From Leptolyngbya sp. PCC 6406 (lineage in GTDB: Bacteria > Cyanobacteriota > Cyanobacteriia > Phormidesmidales > Phormidesmidaceae): DNA of 64,000 nt. Below the pieces are notes generated by a model, which saw only the letters and a list, made by a program, of their open reading frames with translations, did no database searches and was not told the origin of the DNA. A program made the translations under genes and the position numbers. Shown in pieces: positions 45,094 to 53,685 of this stretch; within the stretch, counting starts at the first letter, position 1, and each line of letters begins with the position of its first letter. The stretch covers positions 1 to 64,000 of the forward strand of contig NZ_KI913951.1 in the NCBI RefSeq assembly GCF_000332095.2, read 5' to 3'.

Positions 45094-46971
45094 ATGAAGT
45101 GGCAAATACTATTGCTAGGACTAGAACCCATCACGGCGGAAGAGCTATTAAGGCAATATGACAAGGGCAAAAGAAAATTTAGAAGTATTTATCTTGCAAA
45201 TCAATCCCTACGGGGTAAGGAACTGTCTGGCATTAATTTTCTCCATTCAACTATTCAGGGCTGCGACTTTCAAGATACTAATCTAGAGAATTCCACCTTT
45301 ACAAAAAGCAATATTGGAATCAGCCCTAGGCAACATCTATTGATGACCGTTTATACCCATATAGAAATTGATGATATACCCTTCTCTGATGCAGATTTTC
45401 TTCTGTCTCTGCCTTTTCCTATTGTATGGACGATGGGGTTACTGCTTATTTTTATTGCGATCTCTATTCCAATTGCAGAGGGAGCAGTGTCTATATTGGG
45501 GGGCTTCTTGTCTGGTGTAATAGGTATTTTGATAATATCAACACTGCTCATAATGGATATCAGGAGAACCATACTTGAGTATAAAAAGAGAAGAAGAAAA
45601 TCAACGTGCAATAATTTTATAAGGTCAAACTTAAATAATGCTTGCTTTGAAGAATCTCATATAGAAAATTGTGACTTTAGTTACACAAAGTCAAGTTCTA
45701 TCTCTATAAATAGGTGCTCTGTTAGACATAGTAAATTCCTTGATTTTAGCTTTAAGGAAATTTCCTTGAGACATAGTCTCCTGTCCTTTGTAGAATTCCC
45801 AATCTCAATCTCGGAAAAGGCTCTCCGATTGCTAACTACTTTAGATGGCAGAAATGAGGATTACCAAGGTTATAATCTGAGTGGCTTTAACCTTGCTGAC
45901 GCAAAATTGCAAGGCGCTGACTTGAGTAATGCAAAATTAGTCTCTGCTAATTTAGAAAAGGCTAGTTTGCATTCTTCAAAGTTAAATAACTGTGATATGA
46001 GAAATGCTAACCTGAATTTTGCACAACTCGAAGGTGCTGATTTATTCGCTGCTGACTTATCTGCGGCTAGCTTAGTTGGTGCCAACCTTGAGCGGGCAAA
46101 CCTGGCTGCATCTAGAGTAATTGGAGTTAATTTTTCAGACGCAAATCTCTCTGGGGCTTGTATATCAGATTGGCAAATGTCGAATGCAAACTTCAAAAAT
46201 ATAAAATGCAATCATATATATTTGGAATTCTCCTATCGAGACCAGCAGTATATGACGAGAGTTCCTGCTAATGAAAATGACTATTTAAAAGACAAAGAAT
46301 TTGAAGATAATATTTCTCAAGTTTATAGTATGATGGCGCAGGTTTTGCAGTATGGTTCTGAATATGCTAGTGAAATTAAAAGAGAATTGCAGTTGATTGA
46401 GGATCTATCTCCAAACAAGCAGGGATTTCAAGTAAGCCTAGACAGATTAAAGATTCTAGTCGATTCATTCGACAAAAAAATCAGTAATTTGCCTGGAAAT
46501 CCCATTGTGATCCAACAACTCTTGAATAACATAGGAGGAAATTTCAGTATGCCTGGTAACTTCGTCAAGAATAGCGGTGATAATAGTCACGACAACATCA
46601 TTCAAGCAGATACTATTTCAGGCAATGCCAGGGTTAATCAAAGCACATCTGCATCTTGGTCGCCCCAAGAGGAGAATACAAAGGGAGATATTCTTAAGTC
46701 CCTTGATCAAATACTAGGGCTGATTGCTACTTCTGATCTAGCAGAGGCAGAGAAAAAGGAAGCTGCATCCTATATTGAGGCGGCCAAGCAGGAAACTCAA
46801 AAAGAAACTCCGAAACAGGAACGGATCGCAGGCAATCTAAAATGGTTTAAAGAGACATTAGAGTCTCTCGATACTGCAACAGATTCTGCAAAAAACTTGA
46901 TGGGGAAACTCAAGGGTCCCTGGTCAGTTTTAGTAAAAGCGGCTGGTCTAACAATTCCCTTTCTTCCCTAG
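45094..46971 (+). CDS. Pentapeptide-repeat membrane protein with coiled C-terminus
   Basis: A 625-residue protein. A short N-terminal pentapeptide block (LRGKELSGINFLHSTIQGCD) is followed by two adjacent membrane helices (about 109-130 and 137-155), a second weak block, and a long right-handed pentapeptide helix at about 265-370 (LADAKLQGADLSNAKLVSAN and similar). After it come helices, a Gly/Asn-rich stretch with GDNSHDNIIQADT, and an amphipathic C-terminal domain ending in KLKGPWSVLVKAAGLTIPFL. Comparable domains end several cyanobacterial effector-type proteins. The lower GC content than its neighbours suggests transfer. Confidence 0.75.
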   Translation: MKWQILLLGLEPITAEELLRQYDKGKRKFRSIYLANQSLRGKELSGINFLHSTIQGCDFQDTNLENSTFTKSNIGISPRQHLLMTVYTHIEIDDIPFSDADFLLSLPFPIVWTMGLLLIFIAISIPIAEGAVSILGGFLSGVIGILIISTLLIMDIRRTILEYKKRRRKSTCNNFIRSNLNNACFEESHIENCDFSYTKSSSISINRCSVRHSKFLDFSFKEISLRHSLLSFVEFPISISEKALRLLTTLDGRNEDYQGYNLSGFNLADAKLQGADLSNAKLVSANLEKASLHSSKLNNCDMRNANLNFAQLEGADLFAADLSAASLVGANLERANLAASRVIGVNFSDANLSGACISDWQMSNANFKNIKCNHIYLEFSYRDQQYMTRVPANENDYLKDKEFEDNISQVYSMMAQVLQYGSEYASEIKRELQLIEDLSPNKQGFQVSLDRLKILVDSFDKKISNLPGNPIVIQQLLNNIGGNFSMPGNFVKNSGDNSHDNIIQADTISGNARVNQSTSASWSPQEENTKGDILKSLDQILGLIATSDLAEAEKKEAASYIEAAKQETQKETPKQERIAGNLKWFKETLESLDTATDSAKNLMGKLKGPWSVLVKAAGLTIPFLP

Positions 46972-46979
46972 ACACTAGG

Positions 46980-47096
46980 CAAATATTCACTGAGGATGAC
47001 TGGCAAGCGCTAGCCCAAACAGCGGCTGAAGAGACTGCAAAAGGCATTTTCCATATTCGGCAACGAGAGGTGATTCAAGCTGCTGTGGTAAGGTAG
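46980..47096 (+). pseudogene. C-terminal fragment of the unknown helical family
   Basis: Thirty-eight codons, QIFTEDDWQALAQTAAEETA followed by KGIFHIRQREVIQAAVVR, are almost identical to the end of the gene at 44473-45033 at DNA level. The rest of the gene is missing. It lies just after the pentapeptide gene, so the pentapeptide gene is bracketed by related sequences. Confidence 0.75.
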
Positions 47097-47211
47097 TCGC
47101 CCGCTATCTGTTCGAGGTCGGCTTTGCCTAACTGGGTCATGAGTGTGGTAAACATTGATGGCCGCTAGTATGACCCAGTTACAGCCTCTATGGGGCTTAA
47201 AAAATAGGAAT

Positions 47212-48171
47212 TTATTGGCCTGATGGCATGGGCGGGTGATTGGCAAAGTAGGGCAGTTGTGGCGAGATCGGGGGTAGGGTTTTGAGCATTAAGGTGATCC
47301 AGGGTAGGCCGATCCCAATATAGAGGCTGCCCAGCAGCCAAAAGCCCCGAATGTCGCTGAGGTTGTATTGCGTTAGGTGGGTACTGGCAATGGTGAGCAA
47401 GCCGCCGAATAGCAATAAGAGGCCGTAGCTGAAGAGGCTGCCCACAGCCAGGTATAGGTAAACCGCTAGTAGCGATCGCAGTTTGAAATAAATCCAAATT
47501 GCCAGACCGAAATTCAGCACAGCTCCTAGAAGAAATTCGGGTTGTTGCAGGTTGAGTACGATGGCTAGGCCCATCATGCCAACGATGGCGGTGCGTAAAT
47601 TCCATTTAGTCGCCCATCGATGCAGCAATAGACCCAAAACCAAAAATCCTGAAAGGGCTGCTCCCCACAGGTTGGTGATCAGGTAGGTGAGGTGAAACAA
47701 GAGCGGAGATTGGGCTTGCTGGAGTTGAGTGACCACCACGTTGGCTTGGGTGTTGACGTTGGTTTCTGTCCAGGTGGGAGCCAGTTCCGCTAGGCCGCTA
47801 TAGCTCAGGCGACAGAGCCCCATGTAGACAAAATGAGTTGCGATCGCAAGTAAAATCAGTTGACCGATTTGCTTACCATTAGGGGGTGGGCCGATCAGCG
47901 ATCGCAGATCTAACCCCTGTTTACGGCAGGCCAGCCAAACGCAGTACAGTCCCCCAGTAATTGTAGCCGTCAGGTATATCTGGCTCAGGGTCGGAGCGAT
48001 GGCCTGCAACTGATCGACGTTCAGCAAGTCTATGTCAAAAGGACGCCCCAGCCCAAGGCTAAAAATGGGCCATAACACCAACATCACGATTAAGATTCCC
48101 AGCATTAGCCGGAGAAATATATACCGCGTTTTTAGCCGTAAAAAAGGATTGGGGACAGTAGAGGGCGACAT
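47212..48171 (-). CDS. Multi-pass membrane protein (CPBP-protease-like)
   Basis: A 319-residue protein with about eight hydrophobic segments (for example ILIVMLVLWPIFSLGLG, IGQLILLAIATHFVYMGL and LGLLLHRWATKWNLRTAIVG). The layout of a late W-x-x-x-x-x-G-F-L-x-L-x-L-L-x-x-W motif resembles CPBP intramembrane proteases, but the Glu-Glu-x-x-x-Arg catalytic motif is not visible. It is therefore a distant or inactive relative, or a different membrane family. A monocistronic gene by position. Confidence 0.6.
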   Translation of the reverse strand: MSPSTVPNPFLRLKTRYIFLRLMLGILIVMLVLWPIFSLGLGRPFDIDLLNVDQLQAIAPTLSQIYLTATITGGLYCVWLACRKQGLDLRSLIGPPPNGKQIGQLILLAIATHFVYMGLCRLSYSGLAELAPTWTETNVNTQANVVVTQLQQAQSPLLFHLTYLITNLWGAALSGFLVLGLLLHRWATKWNLRTAIVGMMGLAIVLNLQQPEFLLGAVLNFGLAIWIYFKLRSLLAVYLYLAVGSLFSYGLLLLFGGLLTIASTHLTQYNLSDIRGFWLLGSLYIGIGLPWITLMLKTLPPISPQLPYFANHPPMPSGQ

Positions 48172-48769
48172 AACTACAATCTAAATTCCGGGCTATGGTT
48201 CATTAAAATCTAACCGACCGATCAAAAACTTATAGCGTTTTGCGCGATCGGTGTTCATCCGAGCTTGATTAACCAGTAGAAACGGCATCTAGCAGTTTGT
48301 GTGAGACGGGGCAGGTCTCTAAAGCTGCTGAAGAAAACAGCCAAGCCATAGGGTGGACAGTGTCCACCATTATCCTCCGTCCCCAATCAAGCACCCCCCC
48401 CCAAAAAAACTAAACCATTCTGCATTAGTCCTGTTCTGCTGCATCGCCAGATCTGTGGTCTTGCCGCTCAGTCTTGACCCGCGACGACGAAGGGCTTGAT
48501 CGCCTCGACGGCACATGATGCTGATCTCCATCAGCGAAAACACCTGCCGCATCGAGAAAACGGCTGGCAATGAGCTGCTGACTGAGGAGTCCAGTGGAGC
48601 AGCAAGTCCCCGCTCATGGCACTCTCTGGATTGTTCAGTCCGGTTACGAGCGTAAAACCTAGCTCAAAATAAATTCTTGGTTTTTGTCGAAATGGCGCTC
48701 GCTCGCTCGTCATATCAGTAGAGGCATAAAGACCCTTATGCTTTTACGTCATCTAAAACGAGTACATCC
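48172..48769. other. Intergenic stretch with gene remnants
   Basis: About 600 bases without an intact gene. They include a C9 run followed by A7 at about 48390-48410, a 60-bp segment repeated at 55667-55726, and no clear hairpin. The minus-strand reading of the repeated part (LSGKTTDLAMQQNRTNAEWF) looks protein-coding, so this is probably the end of a decayed gene. Confidence 0.45.
48412..48471 (-). repeat. 60-bp coding-like repeat, copy 1
   Basis: Matches 55667-55726 at 54 of 60 positions, all differences being transitions. On the minus strand both read LSGKTTDLA-x-QQ-x-R-x-NAEWF. I do not recognise the parent gene. Confidence 0.6.
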
Positions 48770-49111
48770 ATGAGATATGCCATTCTGGTTTACGAGACCG
48801 AGCAAGACTTCTCAGATCGGGAAAACCACATGCCTGCCTATAGCGCCTATTCTCAAGCCTTAGCGGAGGCAGGCGTGGCAGCAGGTGGTGCAGCTCTCCA
48901 TCCCGGTCATACGGCTACAACGCTCCGTTTGCGCAATGGGCAGCGGAACGTTCAAGATGGCCCCTATGCGGATACCAAAGAACAATTGGGAGGCTTTTTC
49001 ATCATTGATGTTGCCGATCTGGATACAGCCCTAGACTGGGCATCTCGCTGTCCTGCCGCTAGCAATTGTGCTGTGGAAGTCCGGCCTTTGTTACCCATGA
49101 ACCAGGCATAG
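48770..49111 (+). CDS. YCII/DGPF-family protein
   Basis: A 113-residue protein of the YCII-related family: MRYAILVYETEQDF, TTLRLRNGQRNVQDGPYADT and the DGPF-like motif QDGPYADTKEQLGGFFIID. It is followed after 11 nt by a glutathione S-transferase gene and then an ECF sigma factor. YCII/DGPF proteins are the regular neighbours of ECF42-type sigma factors, whose activity they may influence. Confidence 0.88.
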   Translation: MRYAILVYETEQDFSDRENHMPAYSAYSQALAEAGVAAGGAALHPGHTATTLRLRNGQRNVQDGPYADTKEQLGGFFIIDVADLDTALDWASRCPAASNCAVEVRPLLPMNQA

Positions 49112-49122
49112 GAGATAGTGGC

Positions 49123-49740
49123 ATGAAACTTTACTACTTTCCCGCTTCCCCTAATAGCCGTAAAGCCCATGCGGTGGCAATTCATCTTGACCTTCCCTTA
49201 GATCTAAGACTAATAGATCTGCAAAAAGGAGAACAACGAACTCCAGAGTTCATGCAGTTGAACCCCACCGGACGAACCCCTGTGCTGCAAGATGGCGAGT
49301 TTGTGCTGTGGGAGTCTACGGCGATTATGCAGTATTTAGCCAGCCAGGGTCCTAATTCCCTTTGGCCAGAAAGCGTCCAAAGTCGAGCAGATATTATGCG
49401 CTGGCAGAGTTGGCAACAAGCTCACTGGCAACGGGCCTGTCAGCCTTTGCAATTTGAGCGGGTGGTTAAACAAGTTTTGCAACTGGGAGATCCTGACCCT
49501 CAGGTTGTGGAACAGGCCACTCAACAGTTTCATCAAGAGGCCGCTGTCCTGAATCAACATCTGGCCGAGCGTACGTACCTGGTTGATGAAACCCTGACGT
49601 TAGCTGACTTTTCGGTGGCTAGTGACTTGACCTATGCTGGCCCTGGACAGTTTCCCCTTGAGCGCTATTCCCATATTCAAGCTTGGTATGCTCGGATAGA
49701 GCCCTTACCGGCTTGGCAAAAGACCACCCCAAGAGGTTAA
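49123..49740 (+). CDS. Glutathione S-transferase
   Basis: Started at 49123 (MKLYYFPASPNSRKAHAVAI) the product has 205 residues. The thioredoxin-like N-domain has the Ser/Asn-type active-site region YFPASPNSRK, the cis-Pro region GRTPVLQDGEFVLWESTAIM and the helical C-domain with YLVDETLTLADFSVASDL. GSTs detoxify electrophiles with glutathione. It lies between the YCII and sigma factor genes and is probably co-transcribed. Confidence 0.88.
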   Translation: MKLYYFPASPNSRKAHAVAIHLDLPLDLRLIDLQKGEQRTPEFMQLNPTGRTPVLQDGEFVLWESTAIMQYLASQGPNSLWPESVQSRADIMRWQSWQQAHWQRACQPLQFERVVKQVLQLGDPDPQVVEQATQQFHQEAAVLNQHLAERTYLVDETLTLADFSVASDLTYAGPGQFPLERYSHIQAWYARIEPLPAWQKTTPRG

Positions 49741-49746
49741 CCGCCC

Positions 49747-50997
49747 ATGGATGCACGTCGAGCGGCAGAAATGGCCGTCCGCAGTTCCTATGGACGGTTG
49801 GTTGCTTATTTGGCCTCTCGAACCAGGGATCTGGCGGCTGCCGAAGATGCCCTCGGCGATGCGTTCCTCTCAGCGCTGAAAACCTGGCCAGAGACTGGTG
49901 TTCCCAAAAACCCTGAGTCCTGGTTAGTGGTGGCAGCCCGAAATCGGTTGATCGATGGGGCACGACGCAATCGTGTTCAAGAAAATGTCCTGGAAACGCT
50001 TAAACTGAGTAGCCTGCGAACTGACGGGTCAGCGCTGGCGCGATCGCAACCCGAATCGCCCGATAATCCAGAGTTCTTTCCTGACGATCGCCTTAAATTA
50101 CTCTTTATTTGTGCCCACCCAGCCATTGACGCAACGATTCACACCCCATTGATGCTGCAAACGGTGCTAGGGCTGAATGCGGCACAGATTGCCTCAGCGT
50201 TTCTGGTTGCCCCCGCTACCATGAGCCAGCGCCTGGTGAGAGCCAAGGCCAAAATTCGAGATGCGGGCATTGCTTTTGAATTACCTCAAGTAGATGAATT
50301 GCCAGGTCGTTTAGCGGCTGTGCTAGAAGCCATTTACGCCGCTTACACCCATGCTTGGGAAATGGTAGATGGAGGTGATCCCCGGCATCGCGGATTGGCT
50401 GAAGATGGGATCTGGCTGGCTCGTTTATGTGTTCAGCTAGTGCCGCAAGCCCCTGAAGCCCGTGGGTTACTGGCGCTCATGCTTTACTGTGAAGCCCGCC
50501 GCGATGCTCGTCGCAGTGCAGAGGGTGCCTACATCCCGTTAGCCCAGCAAGATACTCGGCTTTGGGCGCGGCCCATGCTTGATGAAGCCGAACGGGAACT
50601 CACCCACGCTGCGACCTTGAAGCAATTGGGACGATTTCAACTGGAAGCAGCGATTCAATCACTCCACGCCCAACGCGCCGTCACGCAGCAGGTCGATTGG
50701 GAAACACTGGCGTTGTTATATGCAGGCTTGATTCAGCTTTCGCCCACCCTTGGTGCGAGGGTCAGTTATGCAGCTGCGATCGCGGAAGCCAAAGGATTAG
50801 AGCAGGGCTTGGTCTATCTCAAGACCTTGCCCAGCGAAGTCGTGAGAAACTACCAACCCTATTGGGCATTGAAGGCTCATCTATTGCAGCAGCTAGAGCA
50901 TAAATCTGAAGCTCAGCAGGCTTATTCACGAGCAATTGGATTAACGGAAGATGTTAAAGTTCGCGAATTTCTTCTCCATCAGTTGCATGAGTTTTAG
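49747..50997 (+). CDS. ECF sigma factor with C-terminal extension (ECF42/SigJ-like)
   Basis: A 416-residue sigma factor. Region 2 has AAEDALGDAFLSALKTWPET and NPESWLVVAARNRLIDGARR; region 4 has LLQTVLGLNAAQIASAFLVA and PATMSQRLVRAKAKIRDAGI. A 230-residue TPR-like domain (DUF6596) follows with EDGIWLARLCVQLVPQAPEA and LMLYCEARRDARRSAEGAY. This size and extension are typical of ECF42 factors, which lack an anti-sigma factor and are linked to DGPF proteins, as here. It starts 6 nt after the GST stop. Confidence 0.9.
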   Translation: MDARRAAEMAVRSSYGRLVAYLASRTRDLAAAEDALGDAFLSALKTWPETGVPKNPESWLVVAARNRLIDGARRNRVQENVLETLKLSSLRTDGSALARSQPESPDNPEFFPDDRLKLLFICAHPAIDATIHTPLMLQTVLGLNAAQIASAFLVAPATMSQRLVRAKAKIRDAGIAFELPQVDELPGRLAAVLEAIYAAYTHAWEMVDGGDPRHRGLAEDGIWLARLCVQLVPQAPEARGLLALMLYCEARRDARRSAEGAYIPLAQQDTRLWARPMLDEAERELTHAATLKQLGRFQLEAAIQSLHAQRAVTQQVDWETLALLYAGLIQLSPTLGARVSYAAAIAEAKGLEQGLVYLKTLPSEVVRNYQPYWALKAHLLQQLEHKSEAQQAYSRAIGLTEDVKVREFLLHQLHEF

Positions 50998-51096
50998 CTT
51001 CTCTGCGGTGCATTGCTTCGCGTTTCGCAAGCGACATAAAAGGCGAAGCCGCGCCTTAGCGCTATGCACTTTACTAACTGGCAGACTTTAGCAAAT

Positions 51097-51254
51097 TGAC
51101 GATTCATGCTGCCCTTTACCGCTAAAGGCGGCTGCACTATGCCCAGCAGCACACTCATGATGTCCTGCACGCGGTCAATGTAGTAATCTTTCTGGTCAAC
51201 AAAGGCGGTATTGCCCTGAAGACTCAAAAATTTCCATTGGTTGCCCGTTGTCAC
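51097..51254 (-). pseudogene. C-terminal remnant of an unrecognised protein
   Basis: Minus-strand reading TTGNQWKFLSLQGNTAFVDQ, KDYYIDRVQDIMSVLLGIV looks like the end of the PD-(D/E)XK-type proteins common in cyanobacteria (W-x-F-x-x-L, then a helix with I-L-G-I-L). Only about 50 codons are left, and the frame then runs into non-coding-like sequence. The family call is tentative. Confidence 0.3.
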
Positions 51255-51292
51255 GGCCCCATAGACAGGGTCAAGGACCTGCCCCTCCCGTT

Positions 51293-51465
51293 CGTCTGTT
51301 TGAGCATCTTCAGCCGCCTACGTCAGAGCAGGCAATCTGGCTGGAGGCTCTACTGGCAGAAGATGGCGAACAGGTAGCCCCTGAGGAGAAAACCGTTCGC
51401 CAGCAAGCGATCGCCATGCTGGCGAAAATGCTCACTGAGGATGATTGGCAAGCCTTCGCTACAAT
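51293..51465 (+). pseudogene. Unknown helical family, copy 3, 5' part before IS1634
   Basis: RLFEHLQPPTSEQAIWLEAL, LAEDGEQVAPEEKTVRQQ and MLTEDDWQAFATI align with the second half of the genes at 1695 and 44473. The first half of the gene is missing. The frame continues after the insertion at 53185-53263, where the TACAAT duplication joins ATI to AAEETAKG in frame. Confidence 0.75.
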
Positions 51466-53184
51466 CCTACATTCCGCAGGTTGACAAACAATTAAGATAA
51501 TGCATAGTAGTAGCGCTCAATTGGTGGTCCGAGAAGTTGAATAATGAGTCGTCGCTGGTCATTCAGGTTGCTGATTTGCCACTGGCCCTGTATCCACACC
51601 CAGTGAATGCCCTGAAAAGCTTGCATAATCCAGCGAAAAGTGGGCTTAGCCGTAGGCCGCTTGCGTTGGTTGAGGACTGTCTGCTGCTGGACGGCGAGAG
51701 CCTGCCTCAGTTTGCGTTCGGCCAGGGTGTACACCAGCAGCGTCAAAGCCATCACTAGCGCCAACGCCTCGACTCGTTGTGGCTTTTTGACAAAGACACT
51801 GCTGGCAAAGAATAACGGGTCTTTGAGAAAGCGGAAGCCGCGTTCCACCTTTTGCTGATTCTTATATTCACTCAAGACCTTGTCGGCGGGCCAAAGGGCT
51901 GTATCGAGTTGATTGGTCGCCAGGATAAAGCGGCTTTGTTGACGTTTGACTTGCTCAAGGGCATTCTCACTCCTCTCCAGTTGGGCCTCGATGCAATACC
52001 CTGCTCCCGAGGAGGAGGCATGGGTTGGGCTGGTTCGTTTACGACCCCGTTTGGGAACGGGTGGGGCGACTCGAACCTGAGCCAAGTGGTGCAAGGTTAA
52101 GGTGTCTTGAAAGGCCATCACCGCTTCAATAGCCTCAGCCTTAGAAGCAAAGGTTTGCTGGCTGAGGGCTTTGAGCTGCCGATGGAGTATCTTTTCCTGT
52201 TTCGCCAGGGTCGCTTCGGCTCGTTGCCCATCTCCTTGGCGGGATTGGCATTCCACCAAAATCCAGCGTTGGGCCACCCCACCATAGTCTTGGGGCATCT
52301 CCCACAGGCGATAGTCGGCTTGCTCACACTCCAGTTCATTTAAGTGAGCTGTCTCCCCTTGAATCAGCGCCTTAGCCGCACTTAAGGTTTGAGGAACACG
52401 GCTAATCCAGCCCAGGTTCCCAACGGCCTTGAGATTCGGCGCGCTGTAGAAGGCAGCATCCATGACAAAGACGCCCTCGCTTGTCCAGTTCTGCTGAAAT
52501 GACGTCATGACTGTGGCAAACTGCTGACTATCACTGGCGTTGCCGCTAGCGACTTGCAGCCACAGGGGGACTCCCCCATCAGCACTACAGGCCAAAGTCA
52601 TCAGAAATTGCTTTAAGTCAGGGCGGTGGTCTCGGGAATAGCCTCGGGTGAGAGTAATGGAAATCGGCTCTGAAGCCTCTGAGGAGGCTTCAGAGGGATA
52701 CTCTCCTGACACTGAGATCGAGGTGCTGTCCAGGTGCCGTTGCTGGATATCAATCCCAAAGCGCTCTACCGCTTGCAGCGCTACCTTGAGAAAAAATGGA
52801 GTGATGCCCACTGCGTAGAGAGCATCTAAACCCCGTCCGAGACGGTCATCGTTGAGGTGTTTCGCCTCTACACCTGCTCCCAGTAAGTGGCTCACCGCTT
52901 TGCTTTCAAAAAACTCGCTGAAGAGGTACAGCGGGGCACTCAGGAAGCCCATGGCGTTCAAAATCATCGCCTTCACTACTTGCCCGGTGCTGACGTGCTC
53001 CAAGCTGTGGGGGGCGATCTCTTTATCGGTTAAATCCTCTAAGCCCAGTTCGTCGATGATGCCAGCCACCAAACCTAGATGGTCAATATTCTCGATACGC
53101 ACGCTTTCTATCCTGTCCTAAGGGCCGCTTGCCTAGCTTGCACACAACATGACTTCTATTCTCTGTCAACCTGCGGAATGTAGG
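51466..53184 (-). mobile_element. IS1634-family insertion sequence (IS4 group), complete
   Basis: A 1719-bp element with perfect 21-bp terminal inverted repeats (outer part CCTACATTCCGCAGG) and a 6-bp target duplication TACAAT at 51460-51465 and 53185-53190. Both are within IS1634 norms. The short element at 26159-26395 shares these ends. Confidence 0.93.
51492..53102 (-). CDS. IS1634 family transposase
   Basis: A 536-residue transposase. The N-terminal DUF4277 domain begins MRIENIDHLGLVAGIIDELG. The DDE core shows HLDSTSISVSGEY, GVFVMDAAFYSAPNL and, near the end, SEYKNQQKVERGFRFLKDP (the Y-x-x-R-x-x-x-E-like motif). It appears intact. Confidence 0.93.
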   Translation of the reverse strand: MRIENIDHLGLVAGIIDELGLEDLTDKEIAPHSLEHVSTGQVVKAMILNAMGFLSAPLYLFSEFFESKAVSHLLGAGVEAKHLNDDRLGRGLDALYAVGITPFFLKVALQAVERFGIDIQQRHLDSTSISVSGEYPSEASSEASEPISITLTRGYSRDHRPDLKQFLMTLACSADGGVPLWLQVASGNASDSQQFATVMTSFQQNWTSEGVFVMDAAFYSAPNLKAVGNLGWISRVPQTLSAAKALIQGETAHLNELECEQADYRLWEMPQDYGGVAQRWILVECQSRQGDGQRAEATLAKQEKILHRQLKALSQQTFASKAEAIEAVMAFQDTLTLHHLAQVRVAPPVPKRGRKRTSPTHASSSGAGYCIEAQLERSENALEQVKRQQSRFILATNQLDTALWPADKVLSEYKNQQKVERGFRFLKDPLFFASSVFVKKPQRVEALALVMALTLLVYTLAERKLRQALAVQQQTVLNQRKRPTAKPTFRWIMQAFQGIHWVWIQGQWQISNLNDQRRLIIQLLGPPIERYYYALS

Positions 53185-53263
53185 TACAATAGCAGCCGAA
53201 GAGACTGCGAAAGGTATTTTGCATGTTCGGCAGCAAGAGGTGGTTCAGGTTGCTGTGGTGTAG
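53185..53263 (+). pseudogene. Unknown helical family, copy 3, 3' part after IS1634
   Basis: After the right-hand TACAAT the frame reads AAEETAKGILHVRQQEVVQV and stops at 53261-53263. It is the direct continuation of 51293-51465 and closely resembles the fragment at 46980-47096. Confidence 0.75.
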
Positions 53264-53290
53264 AGGGTACGCATAATATTAGTCTGTTGG

Positions 53291-53531
53291 AATTTCCGCC
53301 AAGGCGATCGCCCTGCGCGATCTGCACGTCCGTTACCGCGACTACGACCTGGACAATCCGCCCCTGTTGCACCAGAAGGAGCAGGACTATCTGGGTTATA
53401 CCAAGTTCGCCAAGCTCAGCCAGTAAGAGCGCAAATGGGGGTTGCTGTCTGATCCGAAAGCCCTCTTTGACCGTAGAGACTGGGAGCAGTGCTTAGCTGA
53501 GTGTGGTGCAAATTGCGGGGCCATCGAGTAG
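53291..53531 (+). pseudogene. Unrecognised coding remnant with internal stop
   Basis: One frame reads AKAIALRDLHVRYRDYDLDN, PPLLHQKEQDYLGYTKFAKL, then a TAA in place of a sense codon, then ERKWGLLSDPKALFDRRDWE. It has no start codon. It looks like the end of a gene that has picked up a nonsense mutation. I do not recognise the family. Confidence 0.4.
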
Positions 53532-53685
53532 TCTGGTGTAAAGATGCTAACCTGTACCGAGTGAAGTTGGTGCGTTCCCTGATTCAGGCTAAGTAGACAG
53601 AGCGCAAGGGCGACTAGCTGTTAGTACAGTTTAATATCAACTACTAAGAGAACAGTTGTAAGATCCTTGAAAGAGGCTTAGTAGT

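Noticed and set aside
48388-48411. C9-A7 run as a possible phase-variation tract
   Set aside because: It does not lie in or directly before an intact gene whose expression it could switch.
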